DNA of 64,000 nt. Source: Molanna angustata. Lineage: Eukaryota; Arthropoda; Insecta; Trichoptera; Molannidae. The notes below the pieces were generated by a model. It worked only from the letters and a program-made list of their open reading frames with translations, searched no databases and was not told where the DNA came from. Shown piece after piece: positions 1 through 11,054 of this stretch. Position 1 is the first letter of the stretch. Every line of letters starts with the position of its first letter. The translations under genes were made by a program, and so were the position numbers. Where the stretch lies: NCBI GenBank assembly GCA_963576475.1, contig OY754968.1, positions 12,374,107 through 12,438,106 of the forward strand, read 5' to 3'.

Positions 1-854
1 GCAGTGATTACTTTGTACGTAGATTATTTTTTTACTGTTATGGCAATTGTTTTATTGTAATATAGTATGTTGGGTACGGTTGTGACATATTTTATGGGTA
101 CGGTTGTGACACTATGTGACTAGAATTTGATTCTTCACCATCCTCTGGAGAGAACAATTCTGGACCTAACATTGAACCACTTCTTTCAGCTTCCTTATTG
201 GGCGAATCTTTAATTTCAATTCCATGCGATGTTAACCCAACTGCGTTATCCTCAGCAACCTCACCAGTTTTATCGCCTGAAATTGTTCGGCCTTTTCCAA
301 AGGCTCCTCAAAGAAAAGCAAAAGGTTCCAGAACTAAAAAGTCGACCATTTATACGGACACGCCTGAAAAAGAGGCAGTCAGGAAAGAAAATGAAGAAAA
401 GGGCGGTTGGAGAGTTGCTGCAGACGATAGAAGAAACTGGAGACGAAGACTGACGGAGGCTAAGGCTCGATATGGGCTGTAGCGCCATTGAAGAAGAAAG
501 AAGTGTTCCTAGATTTTATTTTTTTTGTTAAATAAAATATTATTATATTATTATGTTAAATATTTCTATCAATAAAATCGTTTTCCACCATTTTGGTATA
601 TTTTTGAACTTGTCACTACCGACCCCAAGCACTGTCACAACCGCCCCTGGGGTGTGGTCGGTTGTGACATTTTTCACATTTTTCCTAATAACCTCCTATA
701 AGTTAACTATTATACTAAGGGCCAAAATTTTAGCTAATATACGTAGGAAAATGTACACTTAACTATAAAAAACAAATTTCTTCTAGTTAATTAGCACAAT
801 AACAAAATTATGGATGATCAAGTGAAAATTGTCACAACCATACCCAGTCCACCC
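1..854 (+). mobile_element. right part of a pogo/Tigger-type DNA transposon, cut by window start
   Basis: The right terminus reads ...TGTCACAACCATACCCAGTC then CACCC at 850-854 and is followed by TA (855-856), as expected for a pogo-type TA target duplication. On the other strand the end starts GGGTGGACTGGG, which resembles the GGGTAAAGC end of the complete pogo-type element at 28625-31133. The ten-base word GGTTGTGACA, or its complement, occurs five times: in two exact 16-bp copies at 72-87 and 96-111, near 634-643, at 658-668 and at 830-839. These are plausible transposase binding sites. The left end lies outside the window, so length and completeness are unknown. Confidence 0.65.
120..482 (+). 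pseudogene. C-terminal end of a pogo/Tigger-type transposase (partial)
   Basis: The open frame 120-482 has no ATG start and is entered after a TGA at 117-119. A CTAG just before AATTTGATTC could be a splice acceptor, but it could equally be a break. The product is Ser/Pro-rich, then contains SPEIVRPFPKAPQRK and a basic KGSRTKKS stretch followed by a Glu/Lys/Arg-rich tail. This order closely parallels residues 451-510 of the complete transposase at 28911-30647 (PSEIRPLPKT, then KRKKSEVL), which is the main evidence. The DDE catalytic core is not in the window and there is no C-terminal PHD finger. An AATAAAA at 530-536 could serve as poly(A) signal. It is either the last part of a transposase or a decayed fragment. 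Confidence 0.6.
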
Positions 855-856
855 TA

Positions 857-1949
857 CATTACAATTTACAATAAACAATTTGACGGCTATACATATACAA
901 AATTACTAGGTAGGTACTGGAGAAATAGACACTATCGAGAGACCGCGCGCACACTACGCGCCTTTTATAAATACATTCCGTCAATCATACTGTCTCGCTC
1001 GCACTCACACTTATCACGTATCTCAAATTTTTCATTTTAATTATCACACTTTTTATAAACGATGCATTGTGTATCATAAGCATACATTTAATTCGGAGCA
1101 TATAACTAAGTATTTTCGCAGGAGCTAGATTCGAAAGTCACAAATAATAAAAATACCAGTTTAACATTTCAAATATTTAATGAATGAAATTTTAAAATAA
1201 AATAAATTAAATATTCAAAATTATTTGTTTATTGGTCTATACAAAAAAAAACTTCTTAAATTTGACTGATTTGTAAAATATATTTTTTTTTGTATAGCTA
1301 ATAATTATGTATATTTAATATTTTGTGTCTTTTCTTTTAATGTCTTCTTAACACACGAGTGCTTGCACTCTAGTAAAGATTTTTTTTACTGTGCATCTCT
1401 TTCTATATTATTTAATTTTTTTTATATGTATTATAAATTTAATAAAATAAAATAAATAAATAAAAATGAGATTTGGGTCCAGTTGAAATTTTCCAAGTAC
1501 CTACACTACAAGTGTCTCTCCTTATTAAATTTATGTGTTTCGTTGTGAATATTTTAAAATATTACAAAAAGAAATAAAAGGAAGATATAAATAAAATGGG
1601 TCTATATTGGCACAACAGTATTGGGTTGAGTACATGTAATGTATCTATGTATAGTAGATTAGTTTCATCACATGAGATAAACAATAGCCATCATAAGCCT
1701 GAACTAAAAGCAACCAAGCCTTCATTAGTAAATCTCTCAGTCTACATTTCTAAACTTCGGTTTAAATCGTTCAAAGGATGCAATAATCGTCTATTGGTCA
1801 CGTTTCAATCACAGAATATAAATTATAACTCACTGTTTTAACAACTCTCATTACATTTATTTTGATTCTGATAACGACATATTATTTTTTATGTGCCCTT
1901 TTTGTATATTAATTGAATACAAAATTATTTTAATTTTACTCCCTCAAAT
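857..1949. other. AT-rich stretch without a recognisable gene
   Basis: Mostly A/T with short homopolymers and AAATAAATAAA-like runs (1437-1470). A small GC-richer patch with GAGACCGCGCGCACACTACG lies near 940-960. Open frames here are short and have no family signature. Confidence 0.6.
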
Positions 1950-2004
1950 TTTCAAGGCTTTTATAAAATATATCTAGTAGATATATTTTATAAAAGCCTT
2001 GAAA
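1950..2004. repeat. perfect 27-bp inverted repeat with 1-nt spacer (hairpin)
   Basis: TTTCAAGGCTTTTATAAAAT... at 1950-1976 is mirrored without mismatch by 1978-2004, with a single G (1977) between the arms. The right arm runs directly into a Penelope-like 3' end (2001-2112). The hairpin may therefore be the remnant of the inverted arm that Penelope insertions often carry, or a snap-back formed during insertion. Confidence 0.85.
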
Positions 2005-2112
2005 TTAGTTAGCATAAAAATACTCAACGTGGTTAAAAACTAAGATATTTTATTTTATTTATTTATATTAGTTATAATGTGCCACAAATAATAAGCAGCA
2101 AAGTATGAAGAT
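2001..2112 (+). mobile_element. Penelope-like element 3' end fragment
   Basis: GAAATTAGTTAGCATAAAAA then TACTCAACGTGGTTAAAAAC matches, with few differences, the 3' untranslated end of the large Penelope composite (39595-39664). It then continues into TTAGTTATAATGTGCCACAA and GCAGCAAAGTATGAAGAT, which matches the complement of 36754-36796. The match stops at the same AAGAT where the 12-bp target duplication of the large composite begins, so 2112 is probably the true 3' terminus of this family. Confidence 0.75.
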
Positions 2113-2131
2113 ATTTATGACATTTTTTTAA

Positions 2132-2233
2132 CATCTCAATAGAGACAAAGTTGGAATATTATAGGAGAACCAGGAACTCAAGGTACCTACAGGGCTTACG
2201 AAGGAGTATGACAACTTCGTCTGTATTGAGATG
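2132..2233. mobile_element. short MITE-like repeat (copy 1) with 22-bp inverted ends
   Basis: CATCTCAATAGAGACAAAGTTG (2132-2153) is mirrored by 2212-2233 with about three mismatches, giving a 102-bp unit. The interior holds GAACCAGGAACTCAAGG and CACCTAC-like words shared with copies at about 4722-4786 (minus), 8499-8664 and 20276-20410. Confidence 0.65.
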
Positions 2234-3227
2234 ATAAAACTTAGTCATAAAATAATCATTTAAGTAAAATAAAAAGTATAGCATTAGGAGCATCGCACAT
2301 ACACACACATGTTTTTTTACTGGAGTAATTATAGCTATTCATCTTCTTTGGCAACAAATCGATGCATCTCTTCCTCGACTCCGTTCGATCTTCAGCGACT
2401 CCTTTCATCTTCAACTCTTCAATTATAGGTAATTATTGAAGAGTTGAAGTCTCTTTTGTTGATTGTGTATCACCTGTATGTGTCCAGTCGTACTTTATAT
2501 AAAATAAATTACCTGTAAAACTGATTAATATTGAGCGTCATTAGCCTGTCTCGTCATTAGAAACAAAAACAATTCTATTATACGGAGTAAAGTAAGAAGA
2601 AAACGTTGGGTCCATACCAGGTGGTCATTTTCACACAAATAAACCAACTTGTCGAAACTTTGTCAACATTTTACCAAAAACGAACTCTTTCAATGTAATT
2701 CAAGGAGGAAACCATCATTATTTAAGTTGTATCTGTCTGTTGTTGTCTAGTGGTGAGGGGAGGGGAGTCCAAACGAGTGAGGGTCGAAGAAAATTTACTG
2801 AAATGTAATATAAAAAATATATTTTCCTTTTGTTATACAGTTACCATATTCCATAGTAAACGCATTATTTATTCAAACTGTTTTTAATGCAAATTGTTTT
2901 TATTGTTTAATTTTAAATATAATGTTGCTTTGAAGAATTGTTTTGGCTATTTATTATTGCACTTGCTGTACATGAAGATCTATATATAAAATAAGATAAA
3001 GTTAAAATATTATTTTATTAATATTATTTTATTTTTTTTAAATACCAATCGTTATTTTTTTATTACGAAAAAAATTAAACTTCTCCCTTGCTATATCCCA
3101 TATCATTGTTTGTGCCAACTGTTGGTGTCAGCTCTCCTCGTCCTCCCAATCAAGACGGATTGGTACAAGTACTTGCATTACCTACGGACGGACAGTATTT
3201 CGCATCGCACACAGATTTTTTTCAATC
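2234..3227. other. intergenic stretch; one 15-bp hairpin, otherwise nothing
   Basis: CTTCAACTCTTCAAT at 2409-2423 is repeated inverted at 2435-2449 with an 11-nt loop. The rest is AT-rich single-copy-looking DNA with no coding signature. Confidence 0.55.
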
Positions 3228-3345
3228 TCGATTAAATTTATTTATTTATACATCTTCTTGTACATAATATAAACAAATATAATTGTACACTGGCGGGCTT
3301 ATTGCCATTAGGCAATTTCTTCCAACCAACCAGATTATATGACAA
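3228..3345 (-). mobile_element. LINE 3'-end fragment with GGCAATAAGCCCGCC-type stem-loop
   Basis: On the minus strand the order is GGTTGGAAGAAATTGCCTAA, TGGCAATAAGCCCGCCAGTG, an AT-rich spacer, then TAAATAAATAAA. The TTGCC/GGCAA stem followed by CCCGC is a recurrent 3' end of CR1/Jockey-type LINEs in insects. Related remnants lie near 33275-33335, 35340-35395 and 59065-59100. Confidence 0.55.
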
Positions 3346-3954
3346 CATTGTGTATGTACAACAGCAAATAAAAAAAGAGTAAAAGAAATCAAATAAAATA
3401 CGTATAACATTTAAATACTATTAAACAAAAAAAAATTATAATTAATTAATTTAATATAATAACGGTAAAAAAAATCTAACGATGTAGATATATCATAAAA
3501 AGATCAAATATAAACAAAAGATCACATATGCTCAATGAAATTGAACACTTCATAATATAAACATAAGATAAATGAAGAATAATGTTATAATATGCGCCGA
3601 TTGTGTATTGGTAAGGATCGAATTCAAAGCAGAATGTTCAGCGCGAAACAACAAAATGAACTGGCGCAGCGCATACGTATTAGATCCTTACAAAGCGCTG
3701 GAGAGTGTAAATTTCGCCGGTGATGATCGATGAATTTCAGTGTTTAGTTATTTTTTTTAAATAAATTAACAATTGTTTTGTTGATTCACCGATAGATGTC
3801 TTGAAGTCAAATATATGGGAGTAATATTCATCCAATTTTCGTCTCAATCAAGTATGAATTTACTGAGATATGAAGGTTTACAATTGTGTATAGCCATGAG
3901 GGCATGTATAGATGACGCTCGGCGTTTAGGTACAGGCACGCGGCCGGTGGGCAT

Positions 3955-4440
3955 CTATACATGACGCTCGTCTTAAAGAGGCTTTATAGTTTCTTCTGTC
4001 TTGTATTATGTCACCTAGACCATATCTCTGCGGTTGGTTTAGTCTTTGTCCAATTCAGGAATTCTTTGGTCTTCCTCTGGATATTAGTCGAGGAAGATCC
4101 ACGGAGATTACTTAGTTTACCGTGTGATCTAGCGGTCTGCGTTCAACGTGCCCGTACCGTCTCAAATGTCTTTCCTCTATCCTACTATGTATATCAGTAA
4201 AGCCTTAGCTTCCACGGATGCTTGAACTCTTATTTTGTTCCGTAAGGATACTCCAGCTGCTCACCTTAGCATACGCATTTCAGCTGTACATTGTCCAACA
4301 TTCGGAGCCATAGAAGAGTGCCGGTCTGACAATTGTCTAGTACACTTTTCCTTTCAACTTTGCTGGCATTCCCGCATATCGCATAGGATCGCATAGGATT
4401 CCCGACATTGATCTAAATCTCATCCATCCCACACTAATCC
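3955..4440 (-). pseudogene. RTE-type LINE reverse transcriptase, decayed C-terminal fragment
   Basis: Reading the minus strand from about 4435 gives SMSGILCDPMRYAGMPAKLK, then GKVY, a stop, TIVRPALFYGSECWTM. This parallels ALSGVMCDPR...TKGKVYKT and AVRPAMLYGSECWTM of the intact RTE protein at 54912-57947. Further on, YGHVERR and SRGRPK match its YGHVSRRSD and TRGRP. Several stops and frameshifts are present, so it is an old non-functional copy that lacks the endonuclease and the catalytic YADD region. Confidence 0.7.
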
Positions 4441-4721
4441 TGTAGTTCACATCTGCTGCACATCCTATCATCCATAATAAAGAGCTATAATAATAATTAT
4501 ACTATTAAATTTAAAAAAAAATTAAAGCACACAGGTTGTAAAAAACATATTTTAATAAGAGAAAGGAATAAAATTATTGTTAAATAATTAAATGTGGAGA
4601 CATGTACTTTGTGGAAATTCATTATTTATTTTTTTAAATTGATCATTGTTTAATAATCAAATGTGAAGACTTTAATAATAATATTAATCGAATATATTTT
4701 TATTGCATATATTTTTTTATT

Positions 4722-4786
4722 TTGCCTGAGTTCCTGGTTCTTCTATAATATCCCAACTTCGTCTCTATTGAGATATTGTTGTCAAT
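4722..4786 (-). repeat. MITE-like repeat copy 2 (half)
   Basis: TGAGTTCCTGGTTCTTCTAT then CCCAACTTCGTCTCTATTGA is the complement of the left half of the 2132-2233 repeat. The right half is absent. Confidence 0.6.
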
Positions 4787-4789
4787 AAA

Positions 4790-5774
4790 AAAATAATAAA
4801 TTCATTATTTCAAAATGGTTAATATAACGCACTACTGTGTTAAACTCCACTAATAAATAGTGGAATTTAATTTAGCGTTTTATTTAACATTTATAAATAA
4901 TTGGTCATTGTGTCTATCAAAGGTTTGCACTTTAACATCAATTGTATTTAACCGATCTGATTTCTTTCTTTTGCAAAATGAGTATTCTATCAATATTAGA
5001 TTATGTAGATAGTTTGATTATAATAAACGAACCTATTAGGTAGGTATGTGTCTGTATAGGGTAATCCAATCCAATGCATAAGAAATTTCCTTAGAACCGT
5101 TTGACGGTGGCACTTTACTTTGTATCCCGACCACATATTTAACATTCAGTAATAATTGAGTACTAGATCGATAATTAGTTAAAGTCCGCCATGTCCAGCT
5201 GTATGTAGCTGGTGCCTGGTGCCTGCCTCTCACCCCTCCCTTCCATCTGATACCACCTTAACCCAAACCAAATGGAAGGACTCCTTACTGTGACAGTACC
5301 GGACCCACTGTGTGGGAGGAATATTATCGTGTATGTATTGTGAACATGTTGACAAAATATACCTGCTTATTTCATTTCAAAATTAAAAAACTATTCAAAA
5401 TCAATAAAATTAAATATATGGATCTTTTATATCCACGTGTCATTTGTCGCATTCTCGTTATTTTAAAATTTCTCAACTATTGCAATTGCAATATTACCTA
5501 TCGTGACATGAGATTTTCATCTAAGTATATAAAAATTTCGTGTCACAATGTTCGTTTCCGCAATATATTGCAATTGTTGAATATATTACTTAGTTTAAAT
5601 GAAATTATTTAAAAGAACCTTTAAAAGTTTTATAACTTGATTCATATAATATAGCTACTGTAAATTTGTAATGGAAACTGTTGGTTCTGTAAATCAATAA
5701 AATAAAAATAAACCTTGGTTGGTTCCAGCTTCAAAGATAGGATAGTTTTGGACCCGATAGGTGACGCTGTTATA
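4790..5774. other. intergenic stretch, nothing recognised
   Basis: AT-rich with a slightly GC-richer patch at 5080-5300. The open frames (for example 5310-5612, about 100 codons, very Ile/Asn/Lys-rich) reflect base composition and show no domain. Confidence 0.5.
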
Positions 5775-6330
5775 GGGCCGGTATTACAGTCTCAGTTTAA
5801 GAACTAAATTCAAGTTTTACAAAAATATAGCGAATTATAGTGTCCGTTTAGGCCTAATCTTCCCTCAAATACGTCACTAAAACGACAAATATTTAACTCA
5901 ACATTTCTGGCGGATTAAGTACTTAACGGTGAGTCAACTGTCATTTCTCGACTCGTTGATAGGCAACGAGTGTAGTTTCAATGTTCTATCACTAGAGGCG
6001 TTAGTTGTATCGACGGTGGCACCACACAACAAAACAAACTGACAGCCATATTGAAACGAACATGGACATTTAAAAGCATTATTTTGGGGAAAAAAAAATT
6101 ACCATGTTGGATAATAGAACAATAGTATTTCAAGTCGTAGCGTCCCGTTTTGTAGTTCGTATTATTTGAGGTTATTTAAAATTTGACAGATAATAACCAC
6201 AGAAAAAGTAAAATATGTCTATAATTGAAGATTAAGTAACTGACATGTCATATTGCACTGTAATACGGAAATGAATTAATCTTGAGTTTAATAAACTCAA
6301 TGAGTTGAGGCCCGACTGTAATACCGGGCC
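5775..6330. mobile_element. PIF/Harbinger-like MITE, copy 1
   Basis: It starts GGGCCGGTATTACAGT and ends ACTGTAATACCGGGCC, a 16-bp terminal inverted repeat with one mismatch, and ATA flanks both sides (5772-5774 and 6331-6333). GGGCC...TTACAGT ends and a 3-bp target duplication are typical of PIF/Harbinger-derived elements. A second, diverged copy lies in reverse orientation at 60867-61468, and the two align along almost their whole length. There is no transposase frame inside. Confidence 0.75.
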
Positions 6331-7711
6331 ATAGATACCTTATATTAATATTTTTATATTTTTCACGAAGATTTTTTTATTTTTTTAGATTTGTCATCCA
6401 AAAATACATACAACTACAAATTTTACCTTCCCTACACCCCCCAAAGTAATTTGATTGAAAAAAAAGGTCGTTATCAATTTTTAAGTTGTGAAAGCTGTGA
6501 ACAAATGTCGATGGCGATGTGAACAAATCTATTGACATCTGTACTACGCATCTAGGGCTGAGTTCAGATTCAACGCTCGACGTCGGGCGTCGAATGTTCC
6601 TGAAGTTGCAGATTATGGCGTTTTTCACACCAATCTTACCTGAACGCTTTCGAGCGGCGTTTAAATCTGAACACTACATCGGGTGTTTTAAATGTCAAAT
6701 GTCATTTATCATACATGTCTCTTCTTAGGTTTTATTTTCATCGAGAGACATCAATTGGGAAGTGGTGTAAATAATAATCTCTGACCATTTTATTAGAAAT
6801 TGCTGAATGATATTTAATAAATTAACCTCTTTGTGAATGCATATTGTCATCATAAATAATGTCAACTGAGAACAACTGACATATTAGATATCACAGAAAC
6901 AAAGAGAAGTCATTATTCCATAGATAAAATAGAAACTGTCAGAGCGTTTTTCACCCGACAACTTTACCGAGCGTTTGGTGCGTACACACGACGTTTAATC
7001 TGAGCGCCACAGTGTCTTTCGAGCGTCTATTTCCGGTCATTATGAACGGCTTGTATATGTGTTCTGTGGGCTTGGAGCGTTCACTAAGCGCGCTCGGCGT
7101 TCGTTGAGAACGCAACCCAATGAAAATACCACACTCAAACATCGATTCAATGATATGGGTAATCAGATTTGATTTACTTTGGTCCAATCTTTCAGCTGTC
7201 GCATATTCGAAAGAAACGTTATTATTTTTATCGCTATTAATGTATTTTGATTTACTGTATTATTCAAGTACTTTTTTTTGTACTTTCTTTCACAATCTGA
7301 TTTTGGCCTGTAGAATTTAAAAAAATGAAAGTTAAAGACTATTTTTCAATTGTCAATGAACTTTCAATTCTGGGTGAATTTTATATCCAATTATTTTTTT
7401 TAAATTTATTACTGCACGTCGTATTACTCTACAAAATCTATTAATATTTAATAGGGATTCCAATAAATAAAGCAAGCAAAGCTGCGGGTATTCAGATAGT
7501 CTGCAATAAAAATGATCCAATTCAATTTAAATTAATGATAATACAATAATAGGCTACATAGTTAAAAAGCTCATTAAAGAATACATGATAAAACAAAATT
7601 AAAAGATTAAAAAAATAAAAACATACACATTACTCAGTTTACGCGTATGTTTCAGGATGAGGAGGAGGGAACGTTAGAAAAGAAGGAGGGGAAAGTTGGA
7701 TTGTGTATTAG
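6331..7711. other. intergenic stretch with an imperfect inverted repeat near 6559-6680
   Basis: GAGTTCAGATTCAACGCTCG near 6560 is roughly mirrored by TCGAGCGGCGTTTAAATCTG near 6650-6672. GAGCG/CGCTC words recur up to about 7110 (for example 6970, 7020, 7075 and 7092). This may be a decayed small transposon, but no clean ends or target duplication were found. The rest is AT-rich. Confidence 0.4.
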
Positions 7712-7795
7712 AGTTGGGTAACAATTGGGTGCATGTTAAATTAATATTTAGCATAATACCTGTTAGTTACTCAAGAAACAATTTAAATAAATAAA
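7712..7795 (+). mobile_element. tRNA-derived SINE, 3' fragment
   Basis: AACAATTGGGTGCATGTTAA then ATTTAGCATAATACCTGTTA matches the 3' half of the SINE copies at 9870-10100 and 24640-24904. The tRNA-like head is missing. Confidence 0.55.
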
Positions 7796-8498
7796 TTATA
7801 AATAAACTAAATATTAATGTATATTTTGCAAATATGCTTTGTATATTATACAGTAGTGGTCCTCCATTCTCACTGAGACTAATCGAATAACTCCATATGG
7901 GCATCTAAATATGTATGTATATGTCCTGCCTGCAAAGGGTTTCTTGTGTGACCGATGTCCATATAATTGATTTTACGTATTGAAATGCACTTATAACATT
8001 CCCTTTGTAAACATCAGTGCATTCACATCAGACGATTTGGATATTCAGAAAGACCAGGAATGGGTATGCAAAGTAAATTTTTATATCTTCGTCTATTTTA
8101 CTTCAATAAATTTAAGTCGTAAAACTAGATACATCATTACTTATTCAGAAACGAATTTGATTGCTTGAAAGCTTGAAAAATATATTTAATGCTTCGAAAA
8201 TATTTACAACTCTTTTCAATTTTGTTACCTAAATAGGTAATTCTAAAAATTATTTGGCTACCTCTTATTTTTTTCTATTATTTATTATTTTTAAGGGACC
8301 ATTATGAACAGTGTAATTGTTTCATCTTATGGCTCCTGTATTAAATTATAATTTTTTAATACCATTTAGTGAAGAAATGTTTATTTTAATGTTTATTATA
8401 CTAGTATCGAATAATATTTTTTTAATTGCATATACGCAAACATTGAAATTTTTTCCCTGTCGGGAGTCAAATGATATTTTTACTGGCAAAATTTTTAA

Positions 8499-8664
8499 CA
8501 TCTCAATAGAGACGAAGTTGAGATATTATTAAAGAACCAGGAACTCAAGGCACCTACAGTGCTTACGACCTGTCATCGGCTGGTTTTTGTGATCACATTA
8601 TAAGCTTGCGAAACGTTCACCAATTATGCCTTCTAATTGAGTTCCCTTATCAATCTAATTTTTT
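8499..8664 (+). repeat. MITE-like repeat copy 3
   Basis: CATCTCAATAGAGACGAAGT, AGAACCAGGAACTCAAGGCA and CGACCTGTCATCGGCTGG, then GCCTTCTAATTGAGTTCCCT. The last segments are shared with the 20276-20410 copy but absent from copy 1, so this is the longer version of the family. Confidence 0.6.
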
Positions 8665-9869
8665 GATAGTTCTATATATTTGAATAATAAAGAATTATAG
8701 GTACTATTTATTCATTTGAAAATAAGGAATTATACTATTGCCATCTATGAAGTAACGAAGAAACCTTTTTTTGTAACGGAATCTATTGATAAATTAGTTT
8801 ATTTGTAAACAATGAAAGCAACAATCCTTATAAATGAGGTGAGGGTGTCTCGCACAAATGTCACCCCTGAACTGCGCCAGAAATGTTATTTCATTTTTTG
8901 CTTGTTTACCTACTTGTACAAATGTGTATGTAAATCGAATAATTTTTAATTGCATATACGCAAGAATTGAATTTTTTCCTGGCAATTGTACAATTTTTCC
9001 TATTCAAATAATTTAATTATAGTTAGTTTATCCAAAGCAATTTTCACTTTCTATAATATATGTACAGATATAAATTTGAATACCTGTGGTCCGTCTCCCC
9101 TTAATACCCAAACATAGGTACCTACCTCTTCAGTATAAGTAAGTACTTATACGTTCACATACTTAATCGAGAGGAAGGAATTTAGCGAACATATTCCAAT
9201 ATCATATATTACGGTTTTGGATATATACCTACATAACATATACCTGCATTGACGAAACGGTGTAACAACCGCATCTCAATCTTTAGGAATAGCAATTACA
9301 ATAGTACCAACCATCCCACATGATCGTTAACTGCTCACTATATCTTCCATCTGACTCTATATTTATATACATACCCATCTATGTCTTTCTATGACCAACT
9401 TCAAATAAGACAATATGGGGGATCAGCGAATCAAGGGGTAACGTAAGTATTTTCAATATATCTTTATACAAACAACAACGTTTGTGAGAATCTTCCGTAT
9501 AGAGAGATCCCGACACAAACTTTGTGAACAATATTTTTTCTGCTCATAAGAGTTGTCCATAACTAATTTTCTAATTCACAAATCTCTAAGACCACAGAGC
9601 AAACTCTGTCGGGAGCTTACTCTGTGGTCGGGAGGTATCCTCTAAGTATTTATAAATGTCTTTGAATGGATGATGTAATTTTTAATCGAATTTCTTATAC
9701 AATATTAAAAAAGCACGCTTGAAAATACGATACTTTTGGGAATAAATTTTCTACACCTTTGTTTTCTGATATCTGTCAAAACAACCACGACTCGAAGCAG
9801 CCAATCGTTTTTACCTCATGTGGTGAACTCACACAAAATTCACAATACTGTACTGCTATTGTACTGCTA
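8665..9869. other. intergenic stretch; small hairpin at about 9591-9634
   Basis: GACCACAGAG near 9591 is mirrored by CTCTGTGGTC near 9625. Otherwise this is AT-rich with no coding signal. Fragmentary GGTACCTAC/GTAGGTACC words occur here as elsewhere in the window. Confidence 0.45.
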
Positions 9870-10100
9870 TCAGGTAAGTCTGTGGAAGCGAGCTCTTAAT
9901 TACTGATCCAAAAGGTCCCGGGTTCGGTTCCCGGCGCAGACACATTTTTAAATAGTGTTTTCAGTCTGGATCTGTGAGACGATTAATGTCGTGAGTCTCC
10001 AGAATCTGGCAACTTGTTATTGGGTGCGTGTTGAATTAATATTTGATATAGTACCTGTTAGTTTCCCGAGAAATAATCTAAAGTAATAAAGCAATCAAAA
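9870..10100 (+). mobile_element. tRNA-derived SINE, near complete
   Basis: A tRNA-like head with a polymerase III B box (GGGTTCGGTTCCCGG, about 9911-9925) is followed by CAGTCTGGATCTGTGAGACG, CAACTTGTTATTGGGTGCGT and a TAATAAAGC-type tail. The same order is found at 24640-24904 and 26495-26705. The A-box region is degenerate here. Confidence 0.75.
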
Positions 10101-10105
10101 TGTTA

Positions 10106-10108
<3 letters not shown>

Positions 10109-10141
<33 letters not shown>
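10109..10141. repeat. (TG)n microsatellite
   Basis: An uninterrupted TG run of about 16 units directly downstream of the SINE tail. Confidence 0.95.
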
Positions 10142-10144
<3 letters not shown>

Positions 10145-11054
10145 TCTCACGCTTTCTGAAAAACCAAGAGCATCTAAAAATCTAATTTATGTGCGAACAT
10201 GTACCAGTATACCTGATGCAGTGTCACGCTAAAAATAATGCGATAAAAATGCTGAATTTTAAAGATATTTCAATAATTATTTTTTTCATACAAAATTTTC
10301 CAAGTCATATCTGTCAAAAAAGTGTACATTTTGCACGCAAATATCTGTTAGTTTAAAAGTTAGAAGTACGTATTTACACGAAAAAAATATATTTTCAAGT
10401 ATAACTTAGCTTTTAAGTGAAAAACATGGTGAATATTTTGTCTAATTATAATGTTTAACTTATTTTTAAAGTAAGCGTTTTGTACAAATGTACATATAAC
10501 CCCGCCATTTTAATATCTTTTCATACGATATTTAATTTTCCTACCGAATGAATATGTTCTTTAAAATAATATACCTTTGAAATAAATGTGATTATGAAAT
10601 AATAAAATGAAACACAAGACATTACGGCAAGTTTTAAGACATATATTGTAAAAATGTGTTTATTATTAGTAAAGATATAGGCATAATAAAATTGCATAAT
10701 TTGTATATAATATTTGATATTTTGGACAATTGTTGATTTTCGTTTTTGTGGCTTCGAACAAACCAATGTAGGTACCTACATATTCAAAAAATGTATCCGA
10801 ACCATTTGATATTACTTACGTGTTCGAATTTACGGTTACTATGGTTACAGAAAGAATGTGATATTCAAATAATTTTATGAATCGAATTTATTTAGAAGGT
10901 TGTTGTAGGTAGGTACCTACCTAATACTAGGTACTTACAAATCAACAATAATATACCTATACTGATTTCCCATAGGAATATTATTTTATTTATTTATTTA
11001 TCAACCGTTTGTCCGATTATAATGAAACTTTGGTGAATTGTCGAGCGTATGCCC
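10142..11054. other. AT-rich stretch, nothing recognised
   Basis: No long open frame and no repeat shared with the rest of the window, apart from GTAGGTACCTAC-like words at 10769-10783 and 10905-10925. Confidence 0.5.

Noticed and set aside
4200..4440. Host gene exon with GSECWTM-like residues
   Set aside because: The residues align with the RTE reverse transcriptase tail and contain stops.
5310..5612. 100-codon ORF
   Set aside because: Composition-driven (Ile, Asn, Lys, Tyr) in AT-rich DNA; no domain, no family and no supporting context.
10109..10141. CRISPR-like or regulatory repeat
   Set aside because: Plain dinucleotide microsatellite; no spaced repeat array exists in the window.
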